NCBI RefSeq assembly: GCF_003010965.1
Contig: NZ_PGGM01000020.1
Location: 1-64,000, forward strand
DNA length: 64,000 bases
Source of the DNA: Phyllobacterium sophorae
Lineage (GTDB): Bacteria; Pseudomonadota; Alphaproteobacteria; Rhizobiales; Rhizobiaceae
Direction of reading: 5' to 3'
Below, piece by piece: positions 53,674-63,685 of this stretch (its first letter is position 1; each line of letters opens with the position of its first letter). The notes under the pieces are model-generated. The model did no database searches, was not told the DNA's origin, and saw only the letters and a list, made by a program, of their open reading frames with translations. The position numbers were made by a program, and so were the translations under genes.

Positions 53674-54516
53674 TCAATCCAATTCGTAAAAGGTTCGGAT
53701 CACTTCCCAGGCTTGCTCTGCCTTGTCGACAAAGGTTATCAACTCGCGGTCTGATGGTGAAATAACCCCTTGGTCGACCAGAAAATCGAAGTTGATCGCT
53801 TTTTCCCAGAATGATTTGCCGAACAGCAGGAAGGGAATGCGCTCCATACGGCCCGTCTGAATAAGCGTAAGCGCTTCAAACGTCTCGTCCATGGTGCCGA
53901 AGCCTCCCGGGAAGATGGCCATGGCTTTGGCGCGCATCAAAAAGTGCATTTTGCGGATGGCGAAATAGTGAAAATTGAAGCAGAGTTCGGGTGTGACATA
54001 GGCATTTGGCGTCTGTTCATGTGGCAGAACGATGTTGAGACCGATCGTCGGCGCACCGACATCGGCTGCGCCGCGATTGCCGGCTTCCATCACCCCTGGA
54101 CCTCCGCCGGTGACTACAACGAACTCGCGATTGTATGTGGTCGAAGAGTAGATCGAGCATAGTTGCGCGAACTTGCGCGCCTCGGCGTAATAATGGGAAT
54201 TGGCTTCGAGGTTTTTCTTCTGTGTTTCGTTCTTGGCGGCCCAGGCAGCCCCGCCCGGCTCAGGAATGCGGGCTCCGCCGAACATGACAACTGTCGAGCG
54301 GATACCGCGCTCGGCGAGAGCCATTTCCGGCTTCAGCAATTCCAGTTGAAGCCGGACCGCGCGCAGGTCGCGGCGTGTCATGAACTCGGGGTCGGCGAAG
54401 GCCAGACGGTAAGTGTCCGATTGGGTTTGCGGCGTTTCCGGTGCGGTTTCGACGCGGCGGACCGCCTCGGAGGAGTGCGAGAATGGCGTCCAGCTATTTT
54501 TTTCATCGGTATTCAA
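53674..54516 (-). CDS. LOG-family protein (TIGR00730)
   Basis: A Rossmann-fold protein of the LOG/lysine-decarboxylase-like family, whose studied members release free cytokinin bases by cutting a nucleoside 5'-monophosphate. The motifs VVTGGGPGVMEAGNRGA and FPGGFGTMDETFEALTL (the PGGxGTxxE signature) are intact. At 280 residues it has an N-terminal extension compared with the shortest members. The start is TTG 54516, supported by AAGGAG eight bases upstream. A nucleotide-hydrolase role is likely; the substrate is unproven. Confidence 0.9.
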   Translation of the reverse strand: MNTDEKNSWTPFSHSSEAVRRVETAPETPQTQSDTYRLAFADPEFMTRRDLRAVRLQLELLKPEMALAERGIRSTVVMFGGARIPEPGGAAWAAKNETQKKNLEANSHYYAEARKFAQLCSIYSSTTYNREFVVVTGGGPGVMEAGNRGAADVGAPTIGLNIVLPHEQTPNAYVTPELCFNFHYFAIRKMHFLMRAKAMAIFPGGFGTMDETFEALTLIQTGRMERIPFLLFGKSFWEKAINFDFLVDQGVISPSDRELITFVDKAEQAWEVIRTFYELD

Positions 54517-54591
54517 TTGTTCTACTCCTTCTGCGGAAACGCATGGCGCTTACAGAAAATCCGTTCGTGATCCAACATGGTAACGCTGAGA

Positions 54592-54620
54592 TTGACCCTC
54601 TCCCAGACTTAACTTACTAG
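54592..54620 (+). promoter_or_regulatory. Candidate dapD promoter
   Basis: TTGACC and TACTAG are 17 bases apart, about 45 bases upstream of dapD. The -35 is good, the -10 is poor, so this is tentative. Confidence 0.4.
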
Positions 54621-54665
54621 CCCTTATCGTTAGTCTATCCGCCCGTGTAATGGAGTGATGTGAAA

Positions 54666-55520
54666 ATGTCCAAGCCCGATCTGACCAGTCTCGAAATGAC
54701 GATCGACAAGGCCTTCGATGAACGCGATGCCGTCAGCACCGAAACGCGCGGCGAAATTCGCGAAGCCGTCGAAACGTCTTTGCTTTTGCTCGATAGCGGT
54801 ACGGTACGCGTTGCCGAGAAGCAGTCAGATGGGGTCTGGAAGACCAATCAATGGCTCAAAAAGGCAGTTCTTCTGTCGTTCCGCCTCAATCCGATGGGCA
54901 TCATCGAGGGCGGTCCAGGCGGCGCAGCCTGGTGGGACAAGGTGCCCTCGAAATTCGACGGCTGGGGCGCGACTGAGTTCACCAAGGCGGGTATCCGCAC
55001 AGTCCCGAGCGCGATCGTCCGCCGCTCGGCCTATATCGCACCGGGGGTGATTCTGATGCCGTCCTTCGTCAATCTCGGCGCCTATGTCGACGAGGGTACA
55101 ATGGTCGATACCTGGGCGGGCGTGGGTTCGTGTGCGCAGATCGGCAAGCATGTGCATCTTTCCGGCGGCGTTGGCATCGGCGGCGTTCTGGAGCCGATGC
55201 AGGCAGGACCAACGATCATCGAAGACAATTGCTTCATCGGGGCACGTTCCGAAGTGGTTGAGGGGTGCATTGTCCGCGAAGGTGCTGTCCTCGGCATGGG
55301 CGTGTTCATCGGCAAGTCGACAAAGATTGTTGACCGCGCGACCGGCGAGATTTTCTACGGGGAAGTTCCGCCTTATTCGGTGGTGGTCGCTGGTACATTG
55401 CCGGGCAAGCCATTCCCGAATGGCCAGCCGGGGCCGGGCCTCTACTGCGCGGTTATCGTCAAGCGCGTCGATGAAAAGACCCGTTCAAAGACATCGATCA
55501 ACGAACTGCTGCGCGAATGA
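54666..55520 (+). CDS. dapD: Tetrahydrodipicolinate N-succinyltransferase
   Basis: A lysine/diaminopimelate pathway enzyme that succinylates tetrahydrodipicolinate. The protein (284 residues) has the left-handed beta-helix hexapeptide repeats (for example [40 protein letters not shown]) and ends in KTSINELLR, as in other rhizobial DapD. I start it at ATG 54666 with GGAG ten bases upstream; a GTG at 54660 would add two residues. dapE follows downstream with a PanE-like gene on the opposite strand in between. Confidence 0.97.
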   Translation: MSKPDLTSLEMTIDKAFDERDAVSTETRGEIREAVETSLLLLDSGTVRVAEKQSDGVWKTNQWLKKAVLLSFRLNPMGIIEGGPGGAAWWDKVPSKFDGWGATEFTKAGIRTVPSAIVRRSAYIAPGVILMPSFVNLGAYVDEGTMVDTWAGVGSCAQIGKHVHLSGGVGIGGVLEPMQAGPTIIEDNCFIGARSEVVEGCIVREGAVLGMGVFIGKSTKIVDRATGEIFYGEVPPYSVVVAGTLPGKPFPNGQPGPGLYCAVIVKRVDEKTRSKTSINELLRE

Positions 55521-55532
55521 TATTGATATGCG

Positions 55533-55550
55533 GAGGGGCCCTGGCCCCTC
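55533..55550. terminator. Palindromic stem-loop between dapD and the PanE-like gene
   Basis: An 8-base inverted repeat GAGGGGCC/GGCCCCTC lies between the converging genes. The loop is short and there is no T-run, so it is only a weak terminator candidate. Confidence 0.35.
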
Positions 55551-55562
55551 TCCGGCGGACCT

Positions 55563-56588
55563 TCAGCCGGGTGCTGCCCTAATCTCCTCAACCGAATGGC
55601 TCCGCAGGGGCTTGCCCTCTGCTTGCTTCACACGGGCGACCACTTTGCGGGTGAGCGGGACTGCAATATTCTTTCCAGCCGCCAATCGAACGATCTCACC
55701 CTGCAGGTAATCAATTTCAGTGGGGCGTCCGCGTGAAAAATCCTCCCACATGGACGAACGCGCTCTCGGGTCGATGGCGAGCATTTTTCGTGCGATAGCA
55801 CGGAAAAGAAAATTTGGCAGCCGTAGTATCCAGAGAAGCAGCGCCGGCGATACGCCCTGGATCTTGGAGGGAGTGATACCATGCGCCTTCATAACCTCCA
55901 GACCTTCGCTCATCTGATCGGCCAGAAGCAGTCGCCACTTTCGATCGGCAAGCTGTGCCGCAAGTGGTAAATTCGACAAGGCATTGAGCGCGTTGTTGAG
56001 GTTCATCAATAGCTTGCCCCAGAGGACGCCCTGCATATCCGGGTCCTCGTTGACTGCAAGGCCGGGAACGGAGAGAAATTCCGCCAAATCGTCCAGCATG
56101 TCGTCGATCAGGATCGTTCCCCCCGTCGTTCGCCTGACCGTCAACGGGACGTCGTCCGGGTCGGATTGTACGACGTTGAACGGCACCATCCCCGAAATCA
56201 CACGCGTCTTGGCAGGCAGATACTGACGCAACACCCCGGCGTTATTCACGCCATTCTGCAGGCTGGCCACGATTGCCGCTGCGGGCGCATTTTTGGCGAT
56301 CAACTTGGCCATTTCCTCGGTCGCGCCGCTCTTGACAGCCACGAGGATGATGTCGGCTCTTCCGAAGGCCACTGCAGGGTCGCTCGCCAGGGAAAAGTGC
56401 TCTGGCCCGACCTGCCGCGCCGTACCATCCAGATCGATGATCTTGAGTCCTTGCCGCTTGAGTGTGGCCTCGATCCGCGGTCGCGTCAGGAAGGTTACCC
56501 TCTTTCCCGCTGCGGCAAGACAACCGCCGGCATAGCAGCCAATCGAACCGGCGCCGGCAATGACAACCCGGCTGTCACTTGCGATCAT
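55563..56588 (-). CDS. 2-dehydropantoate 2-reductase family (PanE/ApbA-like)
   Basis: An NADPH-dependent ketopantoate reductase family protein; the family's main role is pantothenate synthesis. The N-terminal motif VVIAGAGSIGCYAGG, a Lys in LVAVKSGATEE (likely catalytic), SLQNGVNN and the substrate-side NLNNALNALSNLP are present. ATG 56588 has AGGGG eight bases upstream and gives 341 residues; ATG 56615 lacks a ribosome-binding site. It is divergent from dapE. Rhizobia often carry several paralogues, so its true substrate may differ. Confidence 0.88.
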   Translation of the reverse strand: MIASDSRVVIAGAGSIGCYAGGCLAAAGKRVTFLTRPRIEATLKRQGLKIIDLDGTARQVGPEHFSLASDPAVAFGRADIILVAVKSGATEEMAKLIAKNAPAAAIVASLQNGVNNAGVLRQYLPAKTRVISGMVPFNVVQSDPDDVPLTVRRTTGGTILIDDMLDDLAEFLSVPGLAVNEDPDMQGVLWGKLLMNLNNALNALSNLPLAAQLADRKWRLLLADQMSEGLEVMKAHGITPSKIQGVSPALLLWILRLPNFLFRAIARKMLAIDPRARSSMWEDFSRGRPTEIDYLQGEIVRLAAGKNIAVPLTRKVVARVKQAEGKPLRSHSVEEIRAAPG

Positions 56589-56689
56589 CGTCTTTGCCCC
56601 TGATTGACTGCTCATAAGGCATTAAAACAGATGCAGAAACTATGATCCAGTGCGTGACACGATCCTGCTTTTCCATTATCGCTTTGGAC

Positions 56690-57877
56690 ATGAAATCCTC
56701 CGCTGATCCCGTACAGAACCTCACCAAACTCATTGCTTGCCCGTCAGTGACGCCCAACGAAGGCGGCGCGCTGTCCGCTCTGGAAGCCATGCTTTTGCCG
56801 CTCGGCTTTTCCGTGGAAAGGCCGGTCTTCAGCGAGGACGGCACGCCCGATGTCGAGAATCTCTATGCGCGGCTGTCCGGCAACGGGCCGCATCTGATGT
56901 TTGCCGGGCACACCGATGTCGTGCCGGTCGGCGACGAAACAGCATGGACTTATCCCCCGTTCTCTGCCGCCATCCACCAAGGGGAGATGTATGGGCGCGG
57001 TGCGGTCGACATGAAGGGTGGCATTGCCTGTTTTGCCGCCGCGGTGGCGCGCTATCTTGACAAGAATGGCGAACTTAACGGCTCCATTTCATTCCTGATC
57101 ACCGGTGATGAAGAAGGCCCTTCTATCAACGGGACGGGCAAACTGCTGGAATGGGCCAAGGCGAAAGGCGAAAGCTGGGATGCCTCCATCGTTGGCGAGC
57201 CGACAAATCCGGACAAACTTGGCGACATGATCAAGATCGGGCGGAGGGGCTCGCTGTCCGGTACGGTTGTCGTCAACGGTGTGCAGGGTCATGCCGCCTA
57301 TCCGCATCTTGCCGACAATCCGGTACGCGGTCTGGTAACACTGGTTGACAGCTTGCTTTATCCCGCCTTTGACAAGGGCACGAAGGACTTTCAGGCCAGC
57401 AATCTGGAAATCACCACCATCGATGTCGGCAATACGGCGGTAAATGTCATTCCGGCCAAGGCAACGGCGGTATTCAACATTCGCTACAACGACACGTGGA
57501 CGGATGAAACCCTTATGGCGGAAATTCACAACCGCCTCGACAAGGCGTCCGGACGCCGCAAATTGCGCCCGGGCAAGAAGGAGCCGGTGAACTACGACCT
57601 GATCTGGCGTCACCGGCCAAGTCACGTTTTTCTCACCCATGACGAGAAACTGATTGGAACGCTGACATCGTCGGTCGAAGCTGTAACCGGCAAGCGGCCG
57701 CAACTTTCCACCTCCGGCGGCACCTCCGACGCCCGCTTCATCAAGGATTATTGCCCGGTGGTAGAGTTCGGTCTTGTGGGCAAGACGATGCATATGGTTG
57801 ATGAGCGGGTGGCAGTCGCCGACCTTGAAACGCTAACGCAAATCTATGAACGCTTTATTGCGGACTTTTTTGCATGA
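56690..57877 (+). CDS. dapE: Succinyl-diaminopimelate desuccinylase
   Basis: A dinuclear zinc M20 peptidase-family enzyme that releases LL-diaminopimelate for cell wall and lysine. Metal/catalytic residues are visible: His74 and Asp76 in [10 protein letters not shown], Asp107 in [10 protein letters not shown], Glu141-Glu142 in TGDEEGP, and a late [13 protein letters not shown] 56690 gives 395 residues, usual for rhizobial DapE; the frame is open from 56642. The next gene starts directly after its stop. Confidence 0.95.
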   Translation: MKSSADPVQNLTKLIACPSVTPNEGGALSALEAMLLPLGFSVERPVFSEDGTPDVENLYARLSGNGPHLMFAGHTDVVPVGDETAWTYPPFSAAIHQGEMYGRGAVDMKGGIACFAAAVARYLDKNGELNGSISFLITGDEEGPSINGTGKLLEWAKAKGESWDASIVGEPTNPDKLGDMIKIGRRGSLSGTVVVNGVQGHAAYPHLADNPVRGLVTLVDSLLYPAFDKGTKDFQASNLEITTIDVGNTAVNVIPAKATAVFNIRYNDTWTDETLMAEIHNRLDKASGRRKLRPGKKEPVNYDLIWRHRPSHVFLTHDEKLIGTLTSSVEAVTGKRPQLSTSGGTSDARFIKDYCPVVEFGLVGKTMHMVDERVAVADLETLTQIYERFIADFFA

Positions 57878-58504
57878 ATGTACATGGGTGATATGCCGGA
57901 TTTTGATGAGATTCAGCGATATCTGTGGGGCGCCTGGCGGATGATGAATGGTCACGCCGACGGGCTTGACCTTCTCGATTTTTCCGAAGACGGCTTCTGG
58001 CAGTCATTCCATGCGATTACAATTTCGCTGCCGCCGCTCATTCTCGGCTGGATCATCTTCGCAAATGACATGATCGCGCTGCGCCCCGAAACAGGAAACC
58101 GGTTTTCCATTATGGGGCGGGTGGCTTTCGTTGACCTCGCTGCATGGGTTCTGCCGCTGGTTGTTCTGGCTTTAAGCGCCCGGCGGCTTGGCTTGGCCAA
58201 GCGTTTCAGCCCCTATGTCGTCGCAAGCAATTGGGGGACAGCGATTGCCGCGTGGCTCATGGTGCCTGCGACACTGGCGCGAGTCCTGTTGCCCGGCTGG
58301 CCTGGCTTGGCTACCGGTTTTGGCCTCCTGCTCTATGGAGGTATCATGTTCCTGACTTATCGCCTGACGCAGGTTGCGTTGAAGAAATCGCATGCCTATA
58401 CGGCGGCGTTCTTTATCGTGCTGGTTGCCGGGTCGCTGTTTCTGATGATTCTGCTTCAGGCCGTGCTGGGTATTTCACTGCCGGAACCGGCAGTGATCGG
58501 ATAG
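57878..58504 (+). CDS. Membrane protein of unknown function
   Basis: I do not recognise a specific function. The 208-residue protein has an acidic N-terminus ([18 protein letters not shown]) and about five hydrophobic segments (near residues 48-65, 85-105, 120-140, 145-163 and 175-200). It begins immediately after the dapE stop, so it is probably co-transcribed with dapE. ATG 57893 is an alternative start. Its last 49 bases overlap the convergent truA gene. No catalytic motif is seen. Confidence 0.8.
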   Translation: MYMGDMPDFDEIQRYLWGAWRMMNGHADGLDLLDFSEDGFWQSFHAITISLPPLILGWIIFANDMIALRPETGNRFSIMGRVAFVDLAAWVLPLVVLALSARRLGLAKRFSPYVVASNWGTAIAAWLMVPATLARVLLPGWPGLATGFGLLLYGGIMFLTYRLTQVALKKSHAYTAAFFIVLVAGSLFLMILLQAVLGISLPEPAVIG

Positions 58505-59241
58505 TCCACACCAATAAGATATAGTCCGTGAGGCGGTGCAACCGGGCCGCAGGCCTTGCGGTCGTGGGCTGCAAGTGCTGCGCTCACGTCATCCGCGCTC
58601 CAGCGTCCACAACCCACTTCGTTGAGCGTCCCGGCAAAGGAACGGATCTGGTTGTGGAGGAAAGACCGGGCGGAAGCTCTGATTTCGATGATTTCGCCGT
58701 TGCGTGAGACACTTAGGTGATCGAGCGTTTTGACAGGGCTTTTCGACTGGCACTGCGTTGCCCTGAACGTGGTGAAATCATGGGTACCGATGAGCCGCTG
58801 TGCTGCATAGTGCATGGCGTCAGCGTCGAGCGGCTTCTTCACCCACCAGGCGCGATTCGCTTCCAGCGGGGCGGGGGGGCGGCGATTGATTATACGATAG
58901 AGATAGCGCCGGCCGGTCGCTGAAAACCGCGCATCGAAATTATCTCCGACCAGTTCGACATTCATGATACCGACGGTTTCTCCAGCGATCACGAGATGTG
59001 CGTTGAGTGCTTCCCGAATTTTCGAGCTGCTCCAGTCCTTCGTCAAATCCACGTGAGCCACCTGTGCGGTTGCGTGCACACCGGAATCGGTGCGCCCTGC
59101 TGCGCCAAGGGAGATGGTTTCGCCGCAGAACTTGAAGATCGCCTGTTCGATGGCAGCTTGAACAGTGTGTCCATTCTCCTGCCGCTGCCAACCCGCATAG
59201 GGGGTGCCATCATATTCGATCGTTAGTTTGTAACGGGGCAC
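58456..59241 (-). CDS. truA: tRNA pseudouridine synthase A
   Basis: It makes pseudouridine at positions 38-40 in the anticodon arm of tRNAs. The catalytic Asp52 is in GRTDSGVHA, preceded by [16 protein letters not shown], and followed by [21 protein letters not shown] residues ([15 protein letters not shown]) and [13 protein letters not shown]. At 261 residues it is normal. The start is GTG 59241, overlapping the GNAT stop by one base (TAGTG) with GGAG upstream. It ends the def-fmt-GNAT-truA operon. Confidence 0.96.
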   Translation of the reverse strand: MPRYKLTIEYDGTPYAGWQRQENGHTVQAAIEQAIFKFCGETISLGAAGRTDSGVHATAQVAHVDLTKDWSSSKIREALNAHLVIAGETVGIMNVELVGDNFDARFSATGRRYLYRIINRRPPAPLEANRAWWVKKPLDADAMHYAAQRLIGTHDFTTFRATQCQSKSPVKTLDHLSVSRNGEIIEIRASARSFLHNQIRSFAGTLNEVGCGRWSADDVSAALAAHDRKACGPVAPPHGLYLIGVDYPITAGSGSEIPSTA

Positions 59242-59738
59242 TAAAGGGCTCCAAAGGCTGGAGCATAGATGAGCTTGCCCGATCGTGGCGCGTCGCCAAA
59301 AGCGAACGCCTGCAAATAGTCGCCCTGGTGCGCGCTCTCGAAGCCCGCCGCGCTCTGACGCTCATAGCCGAAGCGCCCGTAATATTCAGGTTCGCCGAGG
59401 ACCACCGATAATATCTCCCCAGCAGCAGCCAGTTGCGCATGCGCCGTTCGCACCAGTTTGCTCCCTGCGCCTTGACCCTGACATGCGGGAAGGACTGCGA
59501 GCGGAGCAAGCGCCACTGCATCGAATTCCTGTGCGCCGGTCACCTTCAAGCGCGAAAACAGGATGTGACCGATGACGGTCTCGTCGTTCAGGGCAACCAG
59601 TTCGAGTACGACATCTTTGTCCTGGCGCAAGCGCCGGACCAGGTTTGCTTCATCGGTTCCCGCGAAAGCTGCCGCGAGGATGTCAGAAATGAGGGAATAA
59701 TCGCCGGATTGCGCCGCGCGGACGGTGATGCCACTCAT
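59241..59738 (-). CDS. GNAT-family N-acetyltransferase
   Basis: A 165-residue acetyl-CoA-dependent N-acetyltransferase. The core has [33 protein letters not shown] (the Q/RxxGxG/A acetyl-CoA loop), [14 protein letters not shown] near the C-terminus. ATG 59738 overlaps the fmt stop (ATGA) and the truA start overlaps its stop, so it is firmly in the fmt-truA operon. The substrate is unknown. The same gene order recurs in related genomes as far as I recall. Confidence 0.9.
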   Translation of the reverse strand: MSGITVRAAQSGDYSLISDILAAAFAGTDEANLVRRLRQDKDVVLELVALNDETVIGHILFSRLKVTGAQEFDAVALAPLAVLPACQGQGAGSKLVRTAHAQLAAAGEILSVVLGEPEYYGRFGYERQSAAGFESAHQGDYLQAFAFGDAPRSGKLIYAPAFGAL

Positions 59739-60670
59739 GGCAACCGAGTCCCTTGCACGATCTTGGCGCCGCGCTGAAATTCTCGCCCGTCCATGACCTT
59801 GCCGCCAGCACGCTGCAGTGAGCGCAGGCGCACAGCGCCTTCGCCGCAAGCGATGCGCAAACTGTCATCAAGCACCGTTCCTGCATCACCAACTCCGGTC
59901 GCAAGGATCGACCGCAGCAGCTTCACCCTTTCCAGGTTTTCGCCGATTTCCATCTCGCACCACGTACCGGGGAATGGCGCCAGGCCACGAATGCGGTTGT
60001 GAACGTCTATCGCGGGTTGTGTCCAGTCGATACGGGTTTCGGCCTTGGTGATTTTCGAGGCATAGGTGACGCCATCGTCAGATTGGGGTGTCAGAGTAAG
60101 GCTGTCACGCTCCAGCGCCGCCATCGCGCGCACCATCAGATCGGCGCCGGCTACGCTGAGCTGGTCATGCAATTCACCTGCTGTCATGTCCGCGGTGATC
60201 TTGACCTTCTCGGCCATGGCTACCGGACCGGTATCGAGACCTTCATCCATCTTCATGATCATGATGCCGGTTTCAAGATCCCCCGCCATGATCGCCCGTT
60301 GGATCGGTGCCGCACCGCGCCACCGTGGCAACAGCGACGCATGGCCGTTGTAACAGCCAAGGCGGGTTCCCTGCAGAATCGCCGGAGGCAGAATCAACCC
60401 ATAGGCAACGACGACCGCAACATCGGCCTGAAGCTCGCGAAATGCCTGCTGCTCGTCTTCGCCCTTGAGGCTCTTCGGCGTGCGCACCTCGATGCCGAAC
60501 TGTTCGGCATTGCGTTGTACGGGTGAGGGCGTCAGTTCCAGTCCGCGGCGGCCCGCTGGGCGTGGCGGCTGGCTGTAGACAGCGACGATCTCGTGGCCCT
60601 GGCCGATCAAGGCATTGAGGATGGGCACGGAGAAATCCGGTGTGCCCATAAAGACGATGCGCAAACTCAT
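59735..60670 (-). CDS. fmt: Methionyl-tRNA formyltransferase
   Basis: It formylates initiator Met-tRNA using 10-formyl-tetrahydrofolate. The 311-residue protein starts [18 protein letters not shown] and has [19 protein letters not shown] (folate/active-site region), [10 protein letters not shown] and a C-terminal tRNA-binding domain with [12 protein letters not shown]. Four bases separate it from the def stop, and its own stop overlaps the GNAT start. Confidence 0.97.
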   Translation of the reverse strand: MSLRIVFMGTPDFSVPILNALIGQGHEIVAVYSQPPRPAGRRGLELTPSPVQRNAEQFGIEVRTPKSLKGEDEQQAFRELQADVAVVVAYGLILPPAILQGTRLGCYNGHASLLPRWRGAAPIQRAIMAGDLETGIMIMKMDEGLDTGPVAMAEKVKITADMTAGELHDQLSVAGADLMVRAMAALERDSLTLTPQSDDGVTYASKITKAETRIDWTQPAIDVHNRIRGLAPFPGTWCEMEIGENLERVKLLRSILATGVGDAGTVLDDSLRIACGEGAVRLRSLQRAGGKVMDGREFQRGAKIVQGTRLP

Positions 60671-60674
60671 CGGC

Positions 60675-61205
60675 CTACACCGCCAGCCGGCTCGGCGGTC
60701 GGTCCTTGGCGAGCTTCTTGAATTTCTTGACCACCATTTCGCGCTTTAACCGCGAAATATGATCGATGAACAGAACGCCATTGAGATGATCGATCTCGTG
60801 CTGGAGACACGTCGCCAGGAGTCCGTCTGCCGCAACTTCATGGGCCTTGCCATCAAGATCGAGATAGGAAATCCGCACGTCCGCCGGACGCTCCACCTCC
60901 GCATAGTAGTCGGGAATGGACAAGCATCCCTCTTCATAGATATTGCGCTCATCGCTGGACGACAAAATCTGCGGATTGATTAGAATTTGGGGTGCTCGAG
61001 GCTCGTCTTCCTTGGAAAGGTCGATGACCAGCATCCGCAGCGGCTCGCCGACCTGAATGGCGGCAAGGCCGATGCCCGGTGCATCATACATGGTATCGAG
61101 CATATCGGTGGCGAACTTGCGCAAATCGGCGTCAAAGCGCTCCACAGGTTTTGAAACCTGGCGCAACAGCGGATCGGGAAGAATGACAAGCGGTTTGATA
61201 GACAT
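60675..61205 (-). CDS. def: Peptide deformylase
   Basis: A metalloenzyme that removes the formyl group from new proteins. All three motifs are intact: GIGLAAIQ (about 44-51), EEGCLSIP with metal Cys94, and QHEIDHL with His136, Glu137, His140. The length is 176 residues. ATG 61205 is preferred, with AGGT about eight bases upstream; the frame is open to 61214. It heads the def-fmt-GNAT-truA operon and is divergent from rmuC. Confidence 0.97.
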   Translation of the reverse strand: MSIKPLVILPDPLLRQVSKPVERFDADLRKFATDMLDTMYDAPGIGLAAIQVGEPLRMLVIDLSKEDEPRAPQILINPQILSSSDERNIYEEGCLSIPDYYAEVERPADVRISYLDLDGKAHEVAADGLLATCLQHEIDHLNGVLFIDHISRLKREMVVKKFKKLAKDRPPSRLAV

Positions 61206-61318
61206 GAGCATCACCTAATATCTCACCTTTGAGCCGTCAATCCGAAGCACAAGTCATTTGTAAAAATGTTCTCGTTTTGATCTCACATTTGCGATCCGAA
61301 TCGGTTAGTCTGCGCAAT

Positions 61319-62557
61319 ATGGAAACTTCAATTTCACTCAATCAGACGCTGTTTCAACTCGGCGCCAGCTCGGTCTCTGTCGGCGCAGCTCTTCTTTCGG
61401 CCGCGGCAATCACCGTGCTCGTGGTGCTTTTCGCTGTCATCGCCGTGTGGCGTTCGGGACGCCTGCGGCTCGTCGCCGAAATACAGGCGGAAGACCGCGC
61501 ACGCGATGCGGAAGCGCGCATGGGCGAAATTCTCAAGAGCCAGTCGGAAATGCAAGGCCGCATGCAGACCATGGCCGAGCTGTTCGGCTCCCGCCAGGCC
61601 GAGCTCAATCAGTCGATCCGCGAACGGCTCGACGGGATGACCAGCCGCATCGGTCAGACGATGACCGAACAGACGCAGTCGACGCACGAAAATCTGGCGA
61701 AACTGCAGGAACGGCTTGCGGTCATCGACACGGCACAGAATAATATTCAGGCGCTCGCCGGGCAGGTCGTGCAGCTGCAGGCGATCCTTGCCAACAAACA
61801 GACGCGCGGTGCCTTCGGTCAGGCGCGGATGGAGGCGATCGTCGCCGATGGCCTGCCGCAGGGTGCCTATGAGTTTCAGGCGACGCTTTCCAACGGCAGC
61901 CGCCCGGACTGCGTCGTGCGCATGCCGAATGGCGCACCCAATCTTGTGATCGACGCGAAATTTCCATTGGAGGCGTGGAATGCTATCCGGGCGTCCGAGA
62001 GCCCGGATGCCAAGAAGATGGCGCTCGCGCAGTTCCGCCGCGATGTGGAAATCCACATTCGCGATGTCGCCGAGAAGTATCTGATCAATGGTGAAACCCA
62101 GGACACGGCATTCCTTTTCGTGCCTTCCGAATCGATCTTCGCCGAAATCCACGAGAATTTCGAAGGCGTGGTGCAGAAGGCGCATCGTTCGCGCATCGTT
62201 ATCGTCTCGCCATCGCTGTTGATGCTGTCCATTCAGGTCATTCAGGCCGTGCTCAAGGATGTGCGGATGCGCGAACAGGCGCACCTGATCCAGGGCGAGG
62301 TCATCCGGCTGATGGAAGATGTGGGCCGGCTCGACGATCGCGTTCGCCGCCTGCAGACGCATTTCGGCCAGGCCAACAAGGATATCGACGATATTCTCGT
62401 TTCCTCCGGCAAAGTAACCAAGCGCGGCCAGAAAATCGAGGCGCTGGAATTTGCCGAAGCTCCGGTCGGCGATGTCGCCAGGGAAGCGGAGTCCGCCCGT
62501 ACTGCCGCATCAGCGACAGGTCAATTGCGCCTGCGCGTCGTCGATGGCGAGGACTAA
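61319..62557 (+). CDS. rmuC: DNA recombination protein RmuC
   Basis: A membrane-anchored coiled-coil protein with a predicted PD-(D/E)XK-type nuclease fold that limits DNA inversions at repeats. It has an N-terminal transmembrane segment (AALLSAAAITVLVVLFAVIA), a coiled coil (about 50-165), then the RmuC core with RGAFGQARMEAIVADGL, LVIDAKFPLEAW and FLFVPSESIFAEIH. At 412 residues from ATG 61319 it is of normal length. The frame is open to 61229. It converges on the cation-efflux gene with a four-base overlap. Confidence 0.94.
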   Translation: METSISLNQTLFQLGASSVSVGAALLSAAAITVLVVLFAVIAVWRSGRLRLVAEIQAEDRARDAEARMGEILKSQSEMQGRMQTMAELFGSRQAELNQSIRERLDGMTSRIGQTMTEQTQSTHENLAKLQERLAVIDTAQNNIQALAGQVVQLQAILANKQTRGAFGQARMEAIVADGLPQGAYEFQATLSNGSRPDCVVRMPNGAPNLVIDAKFPLEAWNAIRASESPDAKKMALAQFRRDVEIHIRDVAEKYLINGETQDTAFLFVPSESIFAEIHENFEGVVQKAHRSRIVIVSPSLLMLSIQVIQAVLKDVRMREQAHLIQGEVIRLMEDVGRLDDRVRRLQTHFGQANKDIDDILVSSGKVTKRGQKIEALEFAEAPVGDVAREAESARTAASATGQLRLRVVDGED

Positions 62558-63516
62558 GCTGCCCCGAGCTTCTTTTGCCGGGCTTCCCAGGTGCCCGTTG
62601 TCTGTGGCTTGATGAATAGCGTCACGATATCCGGGTTGGCCTTTTTCAGGGCGGTCTCGATGCGCTGGACACAGGCCTCGATCTGTGGCGCCAGCACATG
62701 ATCCTCAAATTCGACGCTGAGACCGGCAACGATCTGTTTCGGTCCCATGTGAACCGTTAGAACGCCGTTGGCTTTTTGAATGTCGGGATCTCCGTTGGCG
62801 ATGTCGAGAATTTGCTGTTCGGCCTCGGGTAGCGCTGCTTCACCCATCAGCAACCCCTTGCTTTCGCGGGCGAGGAATATTGCCGTCGCGCCAAGGACGA
62901 GCGAGATCCCGATTGAGGCAACGCCGTCAAGTTCAGGCATGTCGAAGACTTGCGCAGCCGAAATGCCGATGAAGGCGATGATCAGACCAAGCAGCGCGGC
63001 AGTGTCTTCGAACAGGACGGTAAAGACACTGGGATCCTTGCTTTGACGCACCGCCTGCACATAGCCAAGCTTGCCCTTGACTGTCCGGAATTCTTTCAAG
63101 GCAACGAACCATGACGCGCCCTCAAAAACCATGGCAAAGCCGAGCACCACATAATTGACGAGGGGATTGGCGGCCGGTTCTGGGCGCATGATATGGGTGA
63201 GACCCTCGTAGAACGAAACGCCGGCACCAACCGCAAAGACGAGAAGCGCGACGATGAAGCTCCAGAAGTAGAGTTCACGGCCGTGTCCGAGGGGGTGCGT
63301 CTTGTCTGCCGGCCTTGCAGCGCGGCGCAGACCGTAGAGCAGCAGGCCGCCATTGCCGGTATCGACGAGAGAATGAACCCCCTCCGACAACATGGCGGAG
63401 CTGCCCGTAAAGAATGCGGCAATGAACTTGGTGGCAGCGATCAGCAGATTGCCAATAATCGCGGCATAGATCACCTTTTTCGATCCGGCATGAGTCGTTG
63501 CTGAATGTGATGCCAT
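62554..63516 (-). CDS. Cation diffusion facilitator family transporter
   Basis: A CDF-type metal/proton antiporter of the inner membrane. Six hydrophobic segments are visible, with SSAMLSEGVHSLVDTGN in TM2 (metal residues) and LFEDTAALLGLIIAFIG in TM5. A C-terminal cytoplasmic ferredoxin-like domain includes VLTVHMGPKQIVAGLSVEF. ATG 63516 has AGGGGG just upstream and gives 320 residues; the upstream open frame is not family-like. Zinc, iron or manganese could be the cargo. Confidence 0.9.
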   Translation of the reverse strand: MASHSATTHAGSKKVIYAAIIGNLLIAATKFIAAFFTGSSAMLSEGVHSLVDTGNGGLLLYGLRRAARPADKTHPLGHGRELYFWSFIVALLVFAVGAGVSFYEGLTHIMRPEPAANPLVNYVVLGFAMVFEGASWFVALKEFRTVKGKLGYVQAVRQSKDPSVFTVLFEDTAALLGLIIAFIGISAAQVFDMPELDGVASIGISLVLGATAIFLARESKGLLMGEAALPEAEQQILDIANGDPDIQKANGVLTVHMGPKQIVAGLSVEFEDHVLAPQIEACVQRIETALKKANPDIVTLFIKPQTTGTWEARQKKLGAA

Positions 63517-63685
63517 GCTGCCCCCTATCCGCTCGACAACGCCAGATGGTTTGAATCGTTCCGTGGCATGGCGACCATGCGATAAACGCACGCGCCTGGC
63601 GGGGCTGCGGCAGCAAAAGGTCGGAATGGCGCTAGCCGTCGCCTGCTTCATGCGCTAACCCTGCCTGCAAATAGCGCAGGGCATC

